Shown: in pieces, positions 25,601-38,598 of the stretch | How positions within the stretch are numbered: the first letter of the stretch is position 1 | Layout of the letters: the number at the start of each line of letters is the position of its first letter | Assembly (NCBI GenBank): GCA_037893245.1 | Contig: JBAIAA010000873.1 | Coordinates: 124,001-188,000 of the forward strand | From: Crossaster papposus | Taxonomy: Eukaryota; Echinodermata; Asteroidea; Velatida; Solasteridae | Direction: 5' to 3' | Length of the DNA stretch: 64,000 nucleotides | Notes under the pieces: generated by a model | The model's input: the letters and a program-made list of their open reading frames with translations, nothing else | The model's database searches: none | Told to the model about the DNA's origin: nothing | Program-made: the position numbers and the translations under genes

Positions 25601-26841
25601 CGTTAACATTTTCAGAAAATCGAAATAAAATACTAACAAAGCATGCCCCTGGTCAAATTGCTAATTTTGCCATTCCTGTGGAGGCCCCCTCTATCTCCTA
25701 ACACCCAGCCCCTTCCCGGGGCATGCTTTCCTTCATGCCCTTATTTGTGGGCGGGGATTGTCTGCACAAACCTATGGCGAATTTGAAACGCGTGTGTTAA
25801 CGTTAACATTTTCAGAAAATCGAAATAAAATACTAGCAAAGCATGCCCCGGGTCAAATTGCAAATTTTGCCATTCCTGTGGAGGCCCCCTCTATCTCCTA
25901 ACACCCAGCCCCTTCCCGGGGCATGCTTTCCTTCAAGCCCTTATTTGTGGGCGGGGATTGTGTGCACAAACCTATGGCGAATTTGAAACGCGTGTGTTAA
26001 CGTTAACATTTTCAGAAAATCGACATAAAATACTAACAAAGCATGCCCCGGGTCAAATTGCTAATTTTGCCATTCCTGGAGGCCCCCCTCTATCTCCTAA
26101 CACCCAGCCCCTTCCCGGGGCATGCTTTCCTTCATGCCCTTATTTGTGGGCGGGGATTGTGTGCACAAACCTATGGCGAATTTGAAACGCGTGTGTTAAC
26201 GTTACAATTTACAGAAAATCGAAATAAAATACTAACAAAGCATGCCCCGGGTCAAATTGCTAATTTTGCCATTCCTGTGGAGGCCCCCTCTATCTCCTAA
26301 CACCCAGCCCCTTCCCGGGGCATGCTTTCCTTCAAGCCCTTATTTGTGGGCGGGGATTGTGTGCACAAACCTATGGCGAATTTGAAACGCGTGTGTTAAC
26401 GTTAACATTTTCAGAAAATCGAAATAAAATACTAACAAAGCATGCCCCTGGTCAAATTGCTAATTTTGCCATTCCTGTGGAGGCCCCCTCTATCTCCTAA
26501 CACCCAGCCCCTTCCCGGGGCATGCTTTCCTTCATGCCCTTATTTGTGGGCGGGGATTGTCTGCACAAACCTATGGCGAATTTGAAACGCGTGTGTTAAC
26601 GTTAACATTTTCAGAAAATCGAAATAAAATACTAGCAAAGCATGCCCCGGGTCAAATTGCAAATTTTGCCATTCCTGTGGAGGCCCCCTCTATCTCCTAA
26701 CACCCAGCCCCTTCCCGGGGCATGCTTTCCTTCAAGCCCTTATTTGTGGGCGGGGATTGTGTGCACAAACCTATGGCGAATTTGAAACGCGTGTGTTAAC
26801 GTTAACATTTTCAGAAAATCGACATAAAATACTAACAAAGC
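25244..26841. repeat. Tandem duplication of a 799-bp 4-mer
   Basis: 25244-26042 and 26043-26841 are offset by 799 bp: three 200-bp and one 199-bp monomer. Shared private marks are CATGCCCCTGGTC (near 25645/26444), GATTGTCTGCAC (25761/26560) and ATCGACATAAAA (26021/26820). Confidence 0.9.
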
Positions 26842-29800
26842 ATGCCCCGGGTCAAATTGCTAATTTTGCCATTCCTGGAGGCCCCCCTCTATCTCCTAAC
26901 ACCCAGCCCCTTCCCGGGGCATGCTTTCCTTCATGCCCTTATTTGTGGGCGGGGATTGTGTGCACAAACTTATGGCGAATTTGCAACGCGTGTGTTAACG
27001 TTAACATTTTCAGAAAATCGAAATAAAATACTAACAAAGCATGCCCCGGGTCAAATTGCTAATTTTGCCATTCCTGGAGGCCCCCCTCTATCTCCTAACA
27101 CCCAGCCCCTTCCCGGGGCATGCTTTCCTTCATGCCCTTATTTGTGGGCGGGGATTGTGTGCACAAACCTATGGCGAATTTGAAACGCGTGTGTTAACGT
27201 TACAATTTACAGAAAATCGAAATAAAATACTAACAAAGCATGCCCCGGGTCAAATTGCTAATTTTGCCATTCCTGTGGAGGCCCCCTCTATCTCCTAACA
27301 CCCAGCCCCTTCCCGGGGCATGCTTTCCTTCAAGCCCTTATTTGTGGGCGGGGATTGTGTGCACAAACCTATGGCGAATTTGAAACGCGTGTGTTAACGT
27401 TAACATTTTCAGAAAATCGAAATAAAATACTAGCAAAGCATGCCCCGGGTCAAATTGCTAATTTTGCCATTCCTGGAGGCCCCCCTCTATCTCCTAACAC
27501 CCAGCCCCTTCCCGGGGCATGCTTTCCTTCATGCCCTTATTTGTGGGCGGGGATTGTGTGCACAAACCTATGGCGAATTTGAAACGCGTGTGTTAACGTT
27601 AACATTTTCAGAAAATCGAAATAAAATACTAACAAAGCATGCCCCGGGTCAAATTGCAAATTTTGCCATTCCTGGAGGCCCCCCTCTATCTCCTAACACC
27701 CAGCCCCTTCCCGGGGCATGCTTTCCTTCATGCCCTTATTTGTGGGCGGGGATTGTGTGCACAAACCTATGGCGAATTTGAAACGCGTGTGCTAACGTTA
27801 ACATTTTCAGAAAATTGAAATAAAATACTAACAAAGCATGCCCCGGGTCAAATTGCTAATTTTGCCATTCCTGGAGGCCCCCCTATATCTCCTAACACCC
27901 AGCCCCTTCCCGGGGCATGCTTTCCTTCATGCCCTTATTTGTGGGCGTGGATTGTGTGCACAAACCTATGGCGAATTTGAAACGCCTGTGGTAACGTTAA
28001 AATTTTCAGAAAATCGAAATAAAATACTAACAAAGCATGCCCCGGGTCAAATTGCTAATTTTGCCCTTCCTGGAGGCCCCCCTCTATCTCCTAACACCCA
28101 GCCCCTTCCCGGGGCATGCTTTCCTTCATGCCCTTATTTGTGGGCGGGGATTGTGTGCACAAACCTATGGCGAATTTGAAACGCGTGTGTTAACGTTAAC
28201 ATTTTCAGAAAATCGAAATAAAATACTAACAAAGCATGCCCCGGGTCAAATTGCTAATTTTGCCATTCCTGGAGGCCCCCCTCTATCTCCTAACACCCAG
28301 CCCCTTCTCGGGGCATGCTTTCCTTCATGCCCTTATTTGTGGGCGGGGATTGTGTGCACAAACCTATGGCGAAATGAAACGCGTGTGTTAACGTTAAAAT
28401 TTTCAGAAAATCGAAATAAAATACTAACAAAGCATTCCCCGGGTCAAATTGCTAATTTTGCCATTCCTGGAGGCCCCCCTCTATCTCCTAACACCCAGCC
28501 CCTTCTCGGGGCATGCTTTCCTTCATGCCCTTATTTGTGGGCGGGGATTGTGTGCACAAACCTATGGCGAATTTGAAACGCGTGTGTTAACGTTAACATT
28601 TTCAGAAAATCGAAATAAAATACTAGCAAAGCATGCCCCGGGTCAAATTGCTAATTTTGCCATTCCTGGAGGCCCCCCTCTATCTCCTAACACCCAGCCC
28701 CTTCCCGGGGCATGCTTTCCTTCATGCCCTTATTTGTGGGCGGGATTGTGTGCACAAACCTATGGCGAATTTGAAACGCGTGTGTTAACGTTAACATTTT
28801 CAGAAAATCGAAATAAAATACTAGCAAAGCATGCCCCGGGTCAAATTGCTAATTTTGCCATTCCTGGAGGCCCCCCTCTATCTCCTAACACCCAGCCCCT
28901 TCCCGGGGCATGCTTTCCTTCATGCCCTTATTTGTGGGCGGGGATTGTGTGCACAAACCTATGGCGAATTTGAAACGCGTGTGTTAACGTTACAATTTAC
29001 AGAAAATCGAAATAAAATACTAACAAAGCATGCCCCGGGTCAAATTGCTAATTTTGCCATTCCTGTGGAGGCCCCCTCTATCTCCTAACACCCAGCCCCT
29101 TCCCGGGGCATGCTTTCCTTCAAGCCCTTATTTGTGGGCGGGGATTGTGTGCACAAACCTATGGCGAATTTGAAACGCGTGTGTTAACGTTAACATTTTC
29201 AGAAAATCGAAATAAAATACTAACAAAGCATGCCCCGGGTCAAATTGCTAATTTTGCCATTCCTGTGGAGGCCCCCTCTATCTCCTAACACCCAGCCCCT
29301 TCCCGGGGCATGCTTTCCTTCATGCCCTTATTTGTGGGCGGGGATTGTGTGCACAAACCTATGGCGAATTTGAAACGCGTGTGTTAACGTTAACATTTTC
29401 AGAAAATCGAAATAAAATACTAGCAAAGCATGCCCCGGGTCAAATTGCTAATTTTGCCATTCCTGGAGGCCCCCCTCTATCTCCTAACACCCAGCCCCTT
29501 CCCGGGGCATGCTTTCCTTCATGCCCTTATTTGTGGGCGGGGATTGTGTGCACAAACCTATGGCGAATTTGAAACGCGTGTGTTAACGTTAACATTTTCA
29601 GAAAATCGAAATAAAATACTAGCAAAGCATGCCCCGGGTCAAATTGCTAATTTTGCCATTCCTGGAGGCCCCCCTCTATCTCCTAACACCCAGCCCCTTC
29701 CCGGGGCATGCTTTCCTTCATGCCCTTATTTGTGGGCGGGGATTGTGTGCACAAACCTATGGCGAATTTGAAACGCGTGTGTTAACGTTACAATTTACAG

Positions 29801-30000
29801 AAAATCGAAATAAAATACTAACAAAGCATGCCCCGGGTCAAATTGCTAATTTTGCCATTCCTGTGGAGGCCCCCTCTATCTCCTAACACCCAGCCCCTTC
29901 CCGGGGCATGCTTTCCTTCAAGCCCTTATTTGTGGGCGGGGATTGTGTGCACAAACCTATGGCGAATTTGAAACGCGTGTGTTAACGTTAACATTTTCAG
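26842..30000. repeat. Downstream copy of the 21.1-25.6 kb block
   Basis: Same ordered variants as the upstream block, but with a single 7-mer at about 27840-29220. AAACTTATGGCG near 26967 (CCTATGG upstream) is one of the few new changes seen. Its right end grades into 1397-bp repeats. Confidence 0.8.
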
Positions 30001-32190
30001 AAAATCGAAATAAAATATTAACAAAGCATGCCCCGGGTCAAATTGCTAATTTTGCCATTCCTGTGGAGGCCCCCTCTATCTCCTAACACCCAGCCCCTTC
30101 CCGGGGCATGCTTTCCTTCATGCCCTTATTTGTGGGCGGGGATTGTGTGCACAAACCTATGGCGAATTTGAAACGCGTGTGTTAACGTTAACATTTTCAG
30201 AAAATCGAAATAAAATACTAGCAAAGCATGCCCCGGGTCAAATTGCTAATTTTGCCATTCCTGGAGGCCCCCCTCTATCTCCTAACACCCAGCCCCTTCC
30301 CGGGGCATGCTTTCCTTCATGCCCTTATTTGTGGGCGGGGATTGTGTGCACAAACCTATGGCGAATTTGAAACGCGTGTGTTAACGTTACAATTTACAGA
30401 AAATCGAAATAAAATACTAACAAAGCATGCCCCGGGTCAAATTGCTAATTTTGCCATTCCTGTGGAGGCCCCCTCTATCTCCTAACACCCAGCCCCTTCC
30501 CGGGGCATGCTTTCCTTCAAGCCCTTATTTGTGGGCGGGGATTGTGTGCACAAACCTATGGCGAATTTGAAACGCGTGTGTTAACGTTAACATTTTCAGA
30601 AAATCGAAATAAAATACTAACAAAGCATGCCCCGGGTCAAATTGCTAATTTTGCCATTCCTGTGGAGGCCCCCTCTATCTCCTAACACCCAGCCCCTTCC
30701 CGGGGCATGCTTTCCTTCATGCCCTTATTTGTGGGCGGGGATTGTGTGCACAAACCTATGGCGAATTTGAAACGCGTGTGTTAACGTTAACATTTTCAGA
30801 AAATCGAAATAAAATACTAGCAAAGCATGCCCCGGGTCAAATTGCTAATTTTGCCATTCCTGGAGGCCCCCCTCTATCTCCTAACACCCAGCCCCTTCCC
30901 GGGGCATGCTTTCCTTCATGCCCTTATTTGTGGGCGGGGATTGTGTGCACAAACCTATGGCGAATTTGAAACGCGTGTGTTAACGTTAACATTTTCAGAA
31001 AATCGAAATAAAATACTAGCAAAGCATGCCCCGGGTCAAATTGCTAATTTTGCCATTCCTGGAGGCCCCCCTCTATCTCCTAACACCCAGCCCCTTCCCG
31101 GGGCATGCTTTCCTTCATGCCCTTATTTGTGGGCGGGGATTGTGTGCACAAACCTATGGCGAATTTGAAACGCGTGTGTTAACGTTACAATTTACAGAAA
31201 ATCGAAATAAAATACTAACAAAGCATGCCCCGGGTCAAATTGCTAATTTTGCCATTCCTGTGGAGGCCCCCTCTATCTCCTAACACCCAGCCCCTTCCCG
31301 GGGCATGCTTTCCTTCAAGCCCTTATTTGTGGGCGGGGATTGTGTGCACAAACCTATGGCGAATTTGAAACGCGTGTGTTAACGTTAACATTTTCAGAAA
31401 ATCGAAATAAAATATTAACAAAGCATGCCCCGGGTCAAATTGCTAATTTTGCCATTCCTGTGGAGGCCCCCTCTATCTCCTAACACCCAGCCCCTTCCCG
31501 GGGCATGCTTTCCTTCATGCCCTTATTTGTGGGCGGGGATTGTGTGCACAAACCTATGGCGAATTTGAAACGCGTGTGTTAACGTTAACATTTTCAGAAA
31601 ATCGAAATAAAATACTAGCAAAGCATGCCCCGGGTCAAATTGCTAATTTTGCCATTCCTGGAGGCCCCCCTCTATCTCCTAACACCCAGCCCCTTCCCGG
31701 GGCATGCTTTCCTTAATGCCCTTATTTGTGGGCGGGGATTGTGTGCACAAACCTATGGCGAATTTGAAACGCGTGTGTTAACGTTACAATTTACAGAAAA
31801 TCGAAATAAAATACTAACAAAGCATGCCCCGGGTCAAATTGCTAATTTTGCCATTCCTGTGGAGGCCCCCTCTATCTCCTAACACCCAGCCCCTTCCCGG
31901 GGCATGCTTTCCTTCAAGCCCTTATTTGTGGGCGGGGATTGTGTGCACAAACCTATGGCGAATTTGAAACGCGTGTGTTAACGTTAACATTTTCAGAAAA
32001 TCGAAATAAAATACTAACAAAGCATGCCCCGGGTCAAATTGCTAATTTTGCCATTCCTGTGGAGGCCCCCTCTATCTCCTAACACCCAGCCCCTTCCCGG
32101 GGCATGCTTTCCTTCATGCCCTTATTTGTGGGCGGGGATTGTGTGCACAAACCTATGGCGAATTTGAAACGCGTGTGTTAACGTTAACAT
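28831..32190. repeat. 1397-bp 7-mer higher-order repeat, about 2.4 units
   Basis: Units start at about 28831, 30228 and 31625, offset 1397 bp (four 200-bp and three 199-bp monomers). They share the pattern of TTACAATTTACAG, CCTGTGG and CTAGCAAAGC monomers and, between units 1 and 2, AAATATTAACAAAGC (near 30015 and 31412). The third unit is cut where CAGAAAAATCG begins a different context near 32197. Confidence 0.8.
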
Positions 32191-32534
32191 TTTCAGAAAA
32201 ATCGAAATAAAATACTAACAAAGCATGCCCCGGGTCAAATTGCTAATTTTGCCATTCCTGGAGGCCCCCCTCTATCTCCTAACACCCAGCCCCTTCCCGG
32301 GGCATGCTTTCCTTCATGCCCTTATTTGTGGGCGGGGATTGTGTGCACAAACCTATGGCGAATTTGAAACGCATGTGTTAACGTTAAAATGTTCAGAAAA
32401 TCGAAATAAAATGCTAACAAAGCATGCCCCTGGTCAAATTGCAAATTTCTCCATTCCTGGAGGCCCCCCTCTATCTCCTAACACCCAGCCCCTTCCCGGG
32501 GCATGCTTTCCTTCATGCCCTTATTTGTGGGCGG

Positions 32535-34921
32535 AGATTGTGTGCACAAACCTATGGCGAATTTGAAACGCGTGTGTTAACGTTACAATTTTCAGAAAAT
32601 CGAAATAAAATACTAACAAAGCATGCCCCGGGTCAAATTGCAAATTTTGCCATTCCTGGAGGCCCCCCTCTATCTCATAACACCCAGCCCCTTCCCGGGG
32701 CATGCTTTCCTTCATGCCCTTATTTGTGGGCGGGGATTGTGTGCACAAACCTATGGCGAATTTGAAACGCGTGTGTTAACGTTAACATTTTCAGAAAATC
32801 GAAATAAAATACTAACAAAGCATGCCCCGGGTCAAATTGCTAATTTTGCCATTCCTGGAGGCCCCCCTATATCTCCTAACACCCAGCCCCTTCCCGGGGC
32901 ATGCTTTCCTTCATGCCCTTATTTGTGGGCGTGGATTGTGTGCACAAACCTATGGCGAATTTGAAACGCGTGTGTTAACGTTAAAATTTTCAGAAAATCG
33001 AAATAAAATACTAACAAAGCATGCCCCGGGTCAAATTGCTAATTTTGCCCTTCCTGGAGGCCCCCCTCTATCTCCTAACACCCAGCCCCTTCCCGGGGCA
33101 TGCTTTCCTTCATGCCCTTATTTGTGGGCGGGGATTGTGTGCACAAACCTATGGCGAATTTGAAACGCGTGTGTTAACGTTAACATTTTCAGAAAATCGA
33201 AATAAAATACTAACAAAGAATGCCCCGGGTCAAATTGCTAATTTTGCCATTCCTGGAGGCCCCCCTCTATCTCCTAACACCCAGCCCCTTCTCGGGGCAT
33301 GCTTTCCTTCATGCCCTTATTTGTGGGCGGGGATTGTGTGCACAAACCTATGGCGAAATGAAACGCGTGTGTTAACGTTAAAATTTTCAGAAAATCGAAA
33401 TAAAATACTAACAAAGCATTCCCCGGGTCAAATTGCTAATTTTGCCATTCCTGGAGGCCCCCCTCTATCTCCTAACACCCAGCCCCTTCCCGGGGCATGC
33501 TTTCCTTCATGCCCTTATTTGTGGGCGGGGATTGTGTGCACAAACCTATGGCGAATTTGAAACGCGTGTGTTAACGTTAACAATTTCAGAAAATCGAAAT
33601 AAAATACTAGCAAAGCATGCCCCGGGTCAAATTGCTAATTTTGCCATTCCTGGAGGCCCCCCTCTATCTCCTAACACCCAGCCCCTTCCCGGGGCATGCT
33701 TTCCTTCATGCCCTTATTTGTGGGCGGGGATTGTGTGCACAAACCTATGGCGAATTTGAAACGCGTGTGTTAACGTTAACATTTTCAGAAAATCGAAATA
33801 AAATACTAGCAAAGCATGCCCCGGGTCAAATTGCTAATTTTGCCATTCCTGGAGGCCCCCCTCTATCTCCTAACACCCAGCCCCTTCCCGGGGCATGCTT
33901 TCCTTCATGCCCTTATTTGTGGGCGGGGATTGTGTGCACAAACCTATGGCGAATTTGAAACGCGTGTGTTAACGTTACAATTTACAGAAAATCGAAATAA
34001 AATACTAACAAAGCATGCCCCGGGTCAAATTGCTAATTTTGCCATTCCTGTGGAGGCCCCCTCTATCTCCTAACACCCAGCCCCTTCCCGGGGCATGCTT
34101 TCCTTCAAGCCCTTATTTGTGGGCGGGGATTGTGTGCACAAACCTATGGCGAATTTGAAACGCGTGTGTTAACGTTAACATTTTCAGAAAATCGAAATAA
34201 AATACCAACAAAGCATGCCCCGGGTCAAATTGCTAATTTTGCCATTCCTGTGGAGGCCCCCTCTATCTCCTAACACCCAGCCCCTTCCCGGGGCATGCTT
34301 TCCTTCATGCCCTTATTTGTGGGCGGGGATTGTGTGCACAAACCTATGGCGAATTTGAAACGCGTGTGTTAACGTTAACATTTTCAGAAAATCGAAATAA
34401 AATACTAACAAAGCATGCCCCGGGTCAAATTGCTAATTTTGCCATTCCTGGAGGCCCCCCTCTATCTCCTAACACCCAGCCCCTTCCCGGGGCATGCTTT
34501 CCTTCATGCCCTTATTTGTGGGCGGGGATTGTGTGCACAAACCTATGGCGAAATAACTGCGTGTGTTAACGTTAAAATTTTCAGAAAATAGAAATAAAAT
34601 ACTAACAAAGCATTCCCCGGGTCAAATTGCTAATTTTGCCATTCCTGGAGGCCCCCCTCTATCTCCTAACACCCAGCCCCTTCCCGGGGCATGCTTTCCT
34701 TCATGCCCTTATTTGTGGGCGGGGATTGTGTGCACAAACCTATGGCGAATTTGAAACGCGTGTGTTAACGTTAACATTTTCAGAAAATCGAAATAAAATA
34801 CTAGCAAAGCATGCCCCGGGTCAAATTGCTAATTTTGCCATTCCTGGAGGCCCCCCTCTATCTCCTAACACCCAGCCCCTTCCCGGGGCATGCTTTCCTT
34901 CATGCCCTTATTTGTGGGCGG
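32535..34921. repeat. 2387-bp 12-mer tandem duplication, first copy
   Basis: Begins at or before GGCGGAGATT (A at 32535), whose partner is at 34922. Private marks shared with the next copy are CTCATAACACC, CTATATCTCC with GGGCGTGG, TTGCCCTTCC, ACAAAGAATGCC, GAAATGAAACG, TTAACAATTTCAG, AATACCAACAAAG, GAAATAACTGCG and AAAATAGAAAT. I found no difference between the copies at any mark checked, which suggests a very recent event. Confidence 0.92.
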
Positions 34922-37308
34922 AGATTGTGTGCACAAACCTATGGCGAATTTGAAACGCGTGTGTTAACGTTACAATTTTCAGAAAATCGAAATAAAATAC
35001 TAACAAAGCATGCCCCGGGTCAAATTGCAAATTTTGCCATTCCTGGAGGCCCCCCTCTATCTCATAACACCCAGCCCCTTCCCGGGGCATGCTTTCCTTC
35101 ATGCCCTTATTTGTGGGCGGGGATTGTGTGCACAAACCTATGGCGAATTTGAAACGCGTGTGTTAACGTTAACATTTTCAGAAAATCGAAATAAAATACT
35201 AACAAAGCATGCCCCGGGTCAAATTGCTAATTTTGCCATTCCTGGAGGCCCCCCTATATCTCCTAACACCCAGCCCCTTCCCGGGGCATGCTTTCCTTCA
35301 TGCCCTTATTTGTGGGCGTGGATTGTGTGCACAAACCTATGGCGAATTTGAAACGCGTGTGTTAACGTTAAAATTTTCAGAAAATCGAAATAAAATACTA
35401 ACAAAGCATGCCCCGGGTCAAATTGCTAATTTTGCCCTTCCTGGAGGCCCCCCTCTATCTCCTAACACCCAGCCCCTTCCCGGGGCATGCTTTCCTTCAT
35501 GCCCTTATTTGTGGGCGGGGATTGTGTGCACAAACCTATGGCGAATTTGAAACGCGTGTGTTAACGTTAACATTTTCAGAAAATCGAAATAAAATACTAA
35601 CAAAGAATGCCCCGGGTCAAATTGCTAATTTTGCCATTCCTGGAGGCCCCCCTCTATCTCCTAACACCCAGCCCCTTCTCGGGGCATGCTTTCCTTCATG
35701 CCCTTATTTGTGGGCGGGGATTGTGTGCACAAACCTATGGCGAAATGAAACGCGTGTGTTAACGTTAAAATTTTCAGAAAATCGAAATAAAATACTAACA
35801 AAGCATTCCCCGGGTCAAATTGCTAATTTTGCCATTCCTGGAGGCCCCCCTCTATCTCCTAACACCCAGCCCCTTCCCGGGGCATGCTTTCCTTCATGCC
35901 CTTATTTGTGGGCGGGGATTGTGTGCACAAACCTATGGCGAATTTGAAACGCGTGTGTTAACGTTAACAATTTCAGAAAATCGAAATAAAATACTAGCAA
36001 AGCATGCCCCGGGTCAAATTGCTAATTTTGCCATTCCTGGAGGCCCCCCTCTATCTCCTAACACCCAGCCCCTTCCCGGGGCATGCTTTCCTTCATGCCC
36101 TTATTTGTGGGCGGGGATTGTGTGCACAAACCTATGGCGAATTTGAAACGCGTGTGTTAACGTTAACATTTTCAGAAAATCGAAATAAAATACTAGCAAA
36201 GCATGCCCCGGGTCAAATTGCTAATTTTGCCATTCCTGGAGGCCCCCCTCTATCTCCTAACACCCAGCCCCTTCCCGGGGCATGCTTTCCTTCATGCCCT
36301 TATTTGTGGGCGGGGATTGTGTGCACAAACCTATGGCGAATTTGAAACGCGTGTGTTAACGTTACAATTTACAGAAAATCGAAATAAAATACTAACAAAG
36401 CATGCCCCGGGTCAAATTGCTAATTTTGCCATTCCTGTGGAGGCCCCCTCTATCTCCTAACACCCAGCCCCTTCCCGGGGCATGCTTTCCTTCAAGCCCT
36501 TATTTGTGGGCGGGGATTGTGTGCACAAACCTATGGCGAATTTGAAACGCGTGTGTTAACGTTAACATTTTCAGAAAATCGAAATAAAATACCAACAAAG
36601 CATGCCCCGGGTCAAATTGCTAATTTTGCCATTCCTGTGGAGGCCCCCTCTATCTCCTAACACCCAGCCCCTTCCCGGGGCATGCTTTCCTTCATGCCCT
36701 TATTTGTGGGCGGGGATTGTGTGCACAAACCTATGGCGAATTTGAAACGCGTGTGTTAACGTTAACATTTTCAGAAAATCGAAATAAAATACTAACAAAG
36801 CATGCCCCGGGTCAAATTGCTAATTTTGCCATTCCTGGAGGCCCCCCTCTATCTCCTAACACCCAGCCCCTTCCCGGGGCATGCTTTCCTTCATGCCCTT
36901 ATTTGTGGGCGGGGATTGTGTGCACAAACCTATGGCGAAATAACTGCGTGTGTTAACGTTAAAATTTTCAGAAAATAGAAATAAAATACTAACAAAGCAT
37001 TCCCCGGGTCAAATTGCTAATTTTGCCATTCCTGGAGGCCCCCCTCTATCTCCTAACACCCAGCCCCTTCCCGGGGCATGCTTTCCTTCATGCCCTTATT
37101 TGTGGGCGGGGATTGTGTGCACAAACCTATGGCGAATTTGAAACGCGTGTGTTAACGTTAACATTTTCAGAAAATCGAAATAAAATACTAGCAAAGCATG
37201 CCCCGGGTCAAATTGCTAATTTTGCCATTCCTGGAGGCCCCCCTCTATCTCCTAACACCCAGCCCCTTCCCGGGGCATGCTTTCCTTCATGCCCTTATTT
37301 GTGGGCGG
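34922..37308. repeat. 2387-bp 12-mer tandem duplication, second copy
   Basis: All marks of the first copy recur in the same order 2387 bp later. The next base in register, 37309, is G (GGGCGGGG) rather than the A seen at 34922, so the duplication ends there. 2387 is 12x199 minus 1: the 198- and 200-bp monomers nearly cancel. Confidence 0.92.
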
Positions 37309-38598
37309 GGATTGTGTGCACAAACCTATGGCGAATTTGAAACGCGTGTGTTAACGTTAACAGTTTCAGAAAATCGAAATAAAATACTAACAAAGCATGC
37401 CCCGGGTCAAATTGGTAATTTTTCCATTCCTGGAGGCCCCCCTCTATCTCCTAACACCCAGCCCCTTCCCGGGGCATGCTTTCCTTCATGCCCTTATTTG
37501 TGGGGGGGGGGGGGGGGATTGTGTGCACAAACCTATGGCGAATTTGAAACGCGTGTGTTAACGTTAACATTTTCAGAAAATCGAAATAAAATACTAACAA
37601 AGCATGCCCCGGGTCAAATTGCTAATTTTGCCATTCCTGGGGGCCCCCCTCTATCTCCTAACACCCAGCCCCTTCCCGGGGCATGCTTTCCTTCATGCCC
37701 TTATTTGTGGGCGGGGATTGTGTGCACAAACCTATGGCGAATTTGAAACGCGTGTGTTAACGTTAACATTTTCAGAAAATCGAAATAAAATACTAACAAA
37801 GCATGCCCCGGGTCAAATTGCTAATTTTGCCATTCCTGGAGGCCCCCTTCTATCTCCTAACACCCAGCCCCTTCCCGGGGCATGCTTTCCTTCATGCCCT
37901 TATTTGTGGGCGGGGATTGTGTGCACAAACCTATGGCGAATTTGAAACGCGTGTGTTAACGTTAACATTTTCAGAAAATCTAAATAAAATACTAACAAAG
38001 CATGCCCCGGGTCAAATTGCTAATTTTGCCATTCCTGGAGGCCCCCCTCTATCTCCTAACACTCAGCCCCTTCCCGGGGCATGCTTTCCTGCATGCCCTT
38101 ATTTGTGGGCGGGGATTGTGTGCACAAACCTATGGCGAATTTGAAACGCGTGTGTTAACGTTAAAAGTTTCAGAAAATCGAAATAAAATACTAACAAAGC
38201 ATGCCCCGGGTCAAATTGCTAATTTTGCCATTCCTGGAGGCCCCCCTATATCTCCTAACACCCAGCCCCTTCCCGGGGCATGCTTTCCTTCATGCCCTTA
38301 TTTGTGGGCGGGGATTGTGTGCACAAACCTATGGCGAATTTGAAACGCGTGTGTTAACGTTAACATTTTCAGAAAATCTAAATAAAATACTAACAAAGCA
38401 TGCCCCGGGTCAAATTGCTAATTTTGTCATTCCTGGAGGCCCCCCTCTATCTCCTAACACCCAGAGCCTTCTCGGGGCATGCTTTCCTTCATGCCCTTAT
38501 TTGTGGGCGGGGATTGTGTGCACAAACCTATGGCGAAATGAAACGCGTGTGTTAACGTAAAATTTTTCAGAAAATCGAAATAAAATACTAACAAAGCA
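37000..38598. repeat. 8-mer block with G16 tract, first copy
   Basis: GCATTCCCCGGG near 37000 marks the left end and recurs near 38599. Shared marks with the next block include CTAGCAAAGC, TTAACAGTTTCAG, AAATTGGTAATT, a pure G tract, a CCCCCTTCTATC monomer and CGTAAAATTTTTC. The offset is 1599 before the G tract. Confidence 0.82.
37502..37517 (+). repeat. G16 homopolymer
   Basis: The GGGCGGGG box of this monomer is replaced by 16 consecutive G, making the monomer 207 bp. Flanks TTATTTGT and ATTGTGTGC are intact. Confidence 0.9.

Larger units (their letters stand above)
7540..36660. repeat. Zone holding the 200-bp 'CCTGTGG' monomer subfamily
   Basis: About 37 monomers read CCTGTGGAGGCCCCCTC instead of CCTGGAGGCCCCCCTC, a gain of TG and loss of one C, making them 200 bp. 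The first is near 7557 and the last near 36635; I saw none before or after. A second mark, CTTCAAGCCC in place of CTTCATGCCC, occurs about 21 times, always in these neighbourhoods (7615 to 36491). Copies cluster at 7.5-12, 18.1-18.3, 20.9-32.1, 34.0-34.3 and 36.4-36.7 kb, interleaved with 199-bp monomers. Confidence 0.9.
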
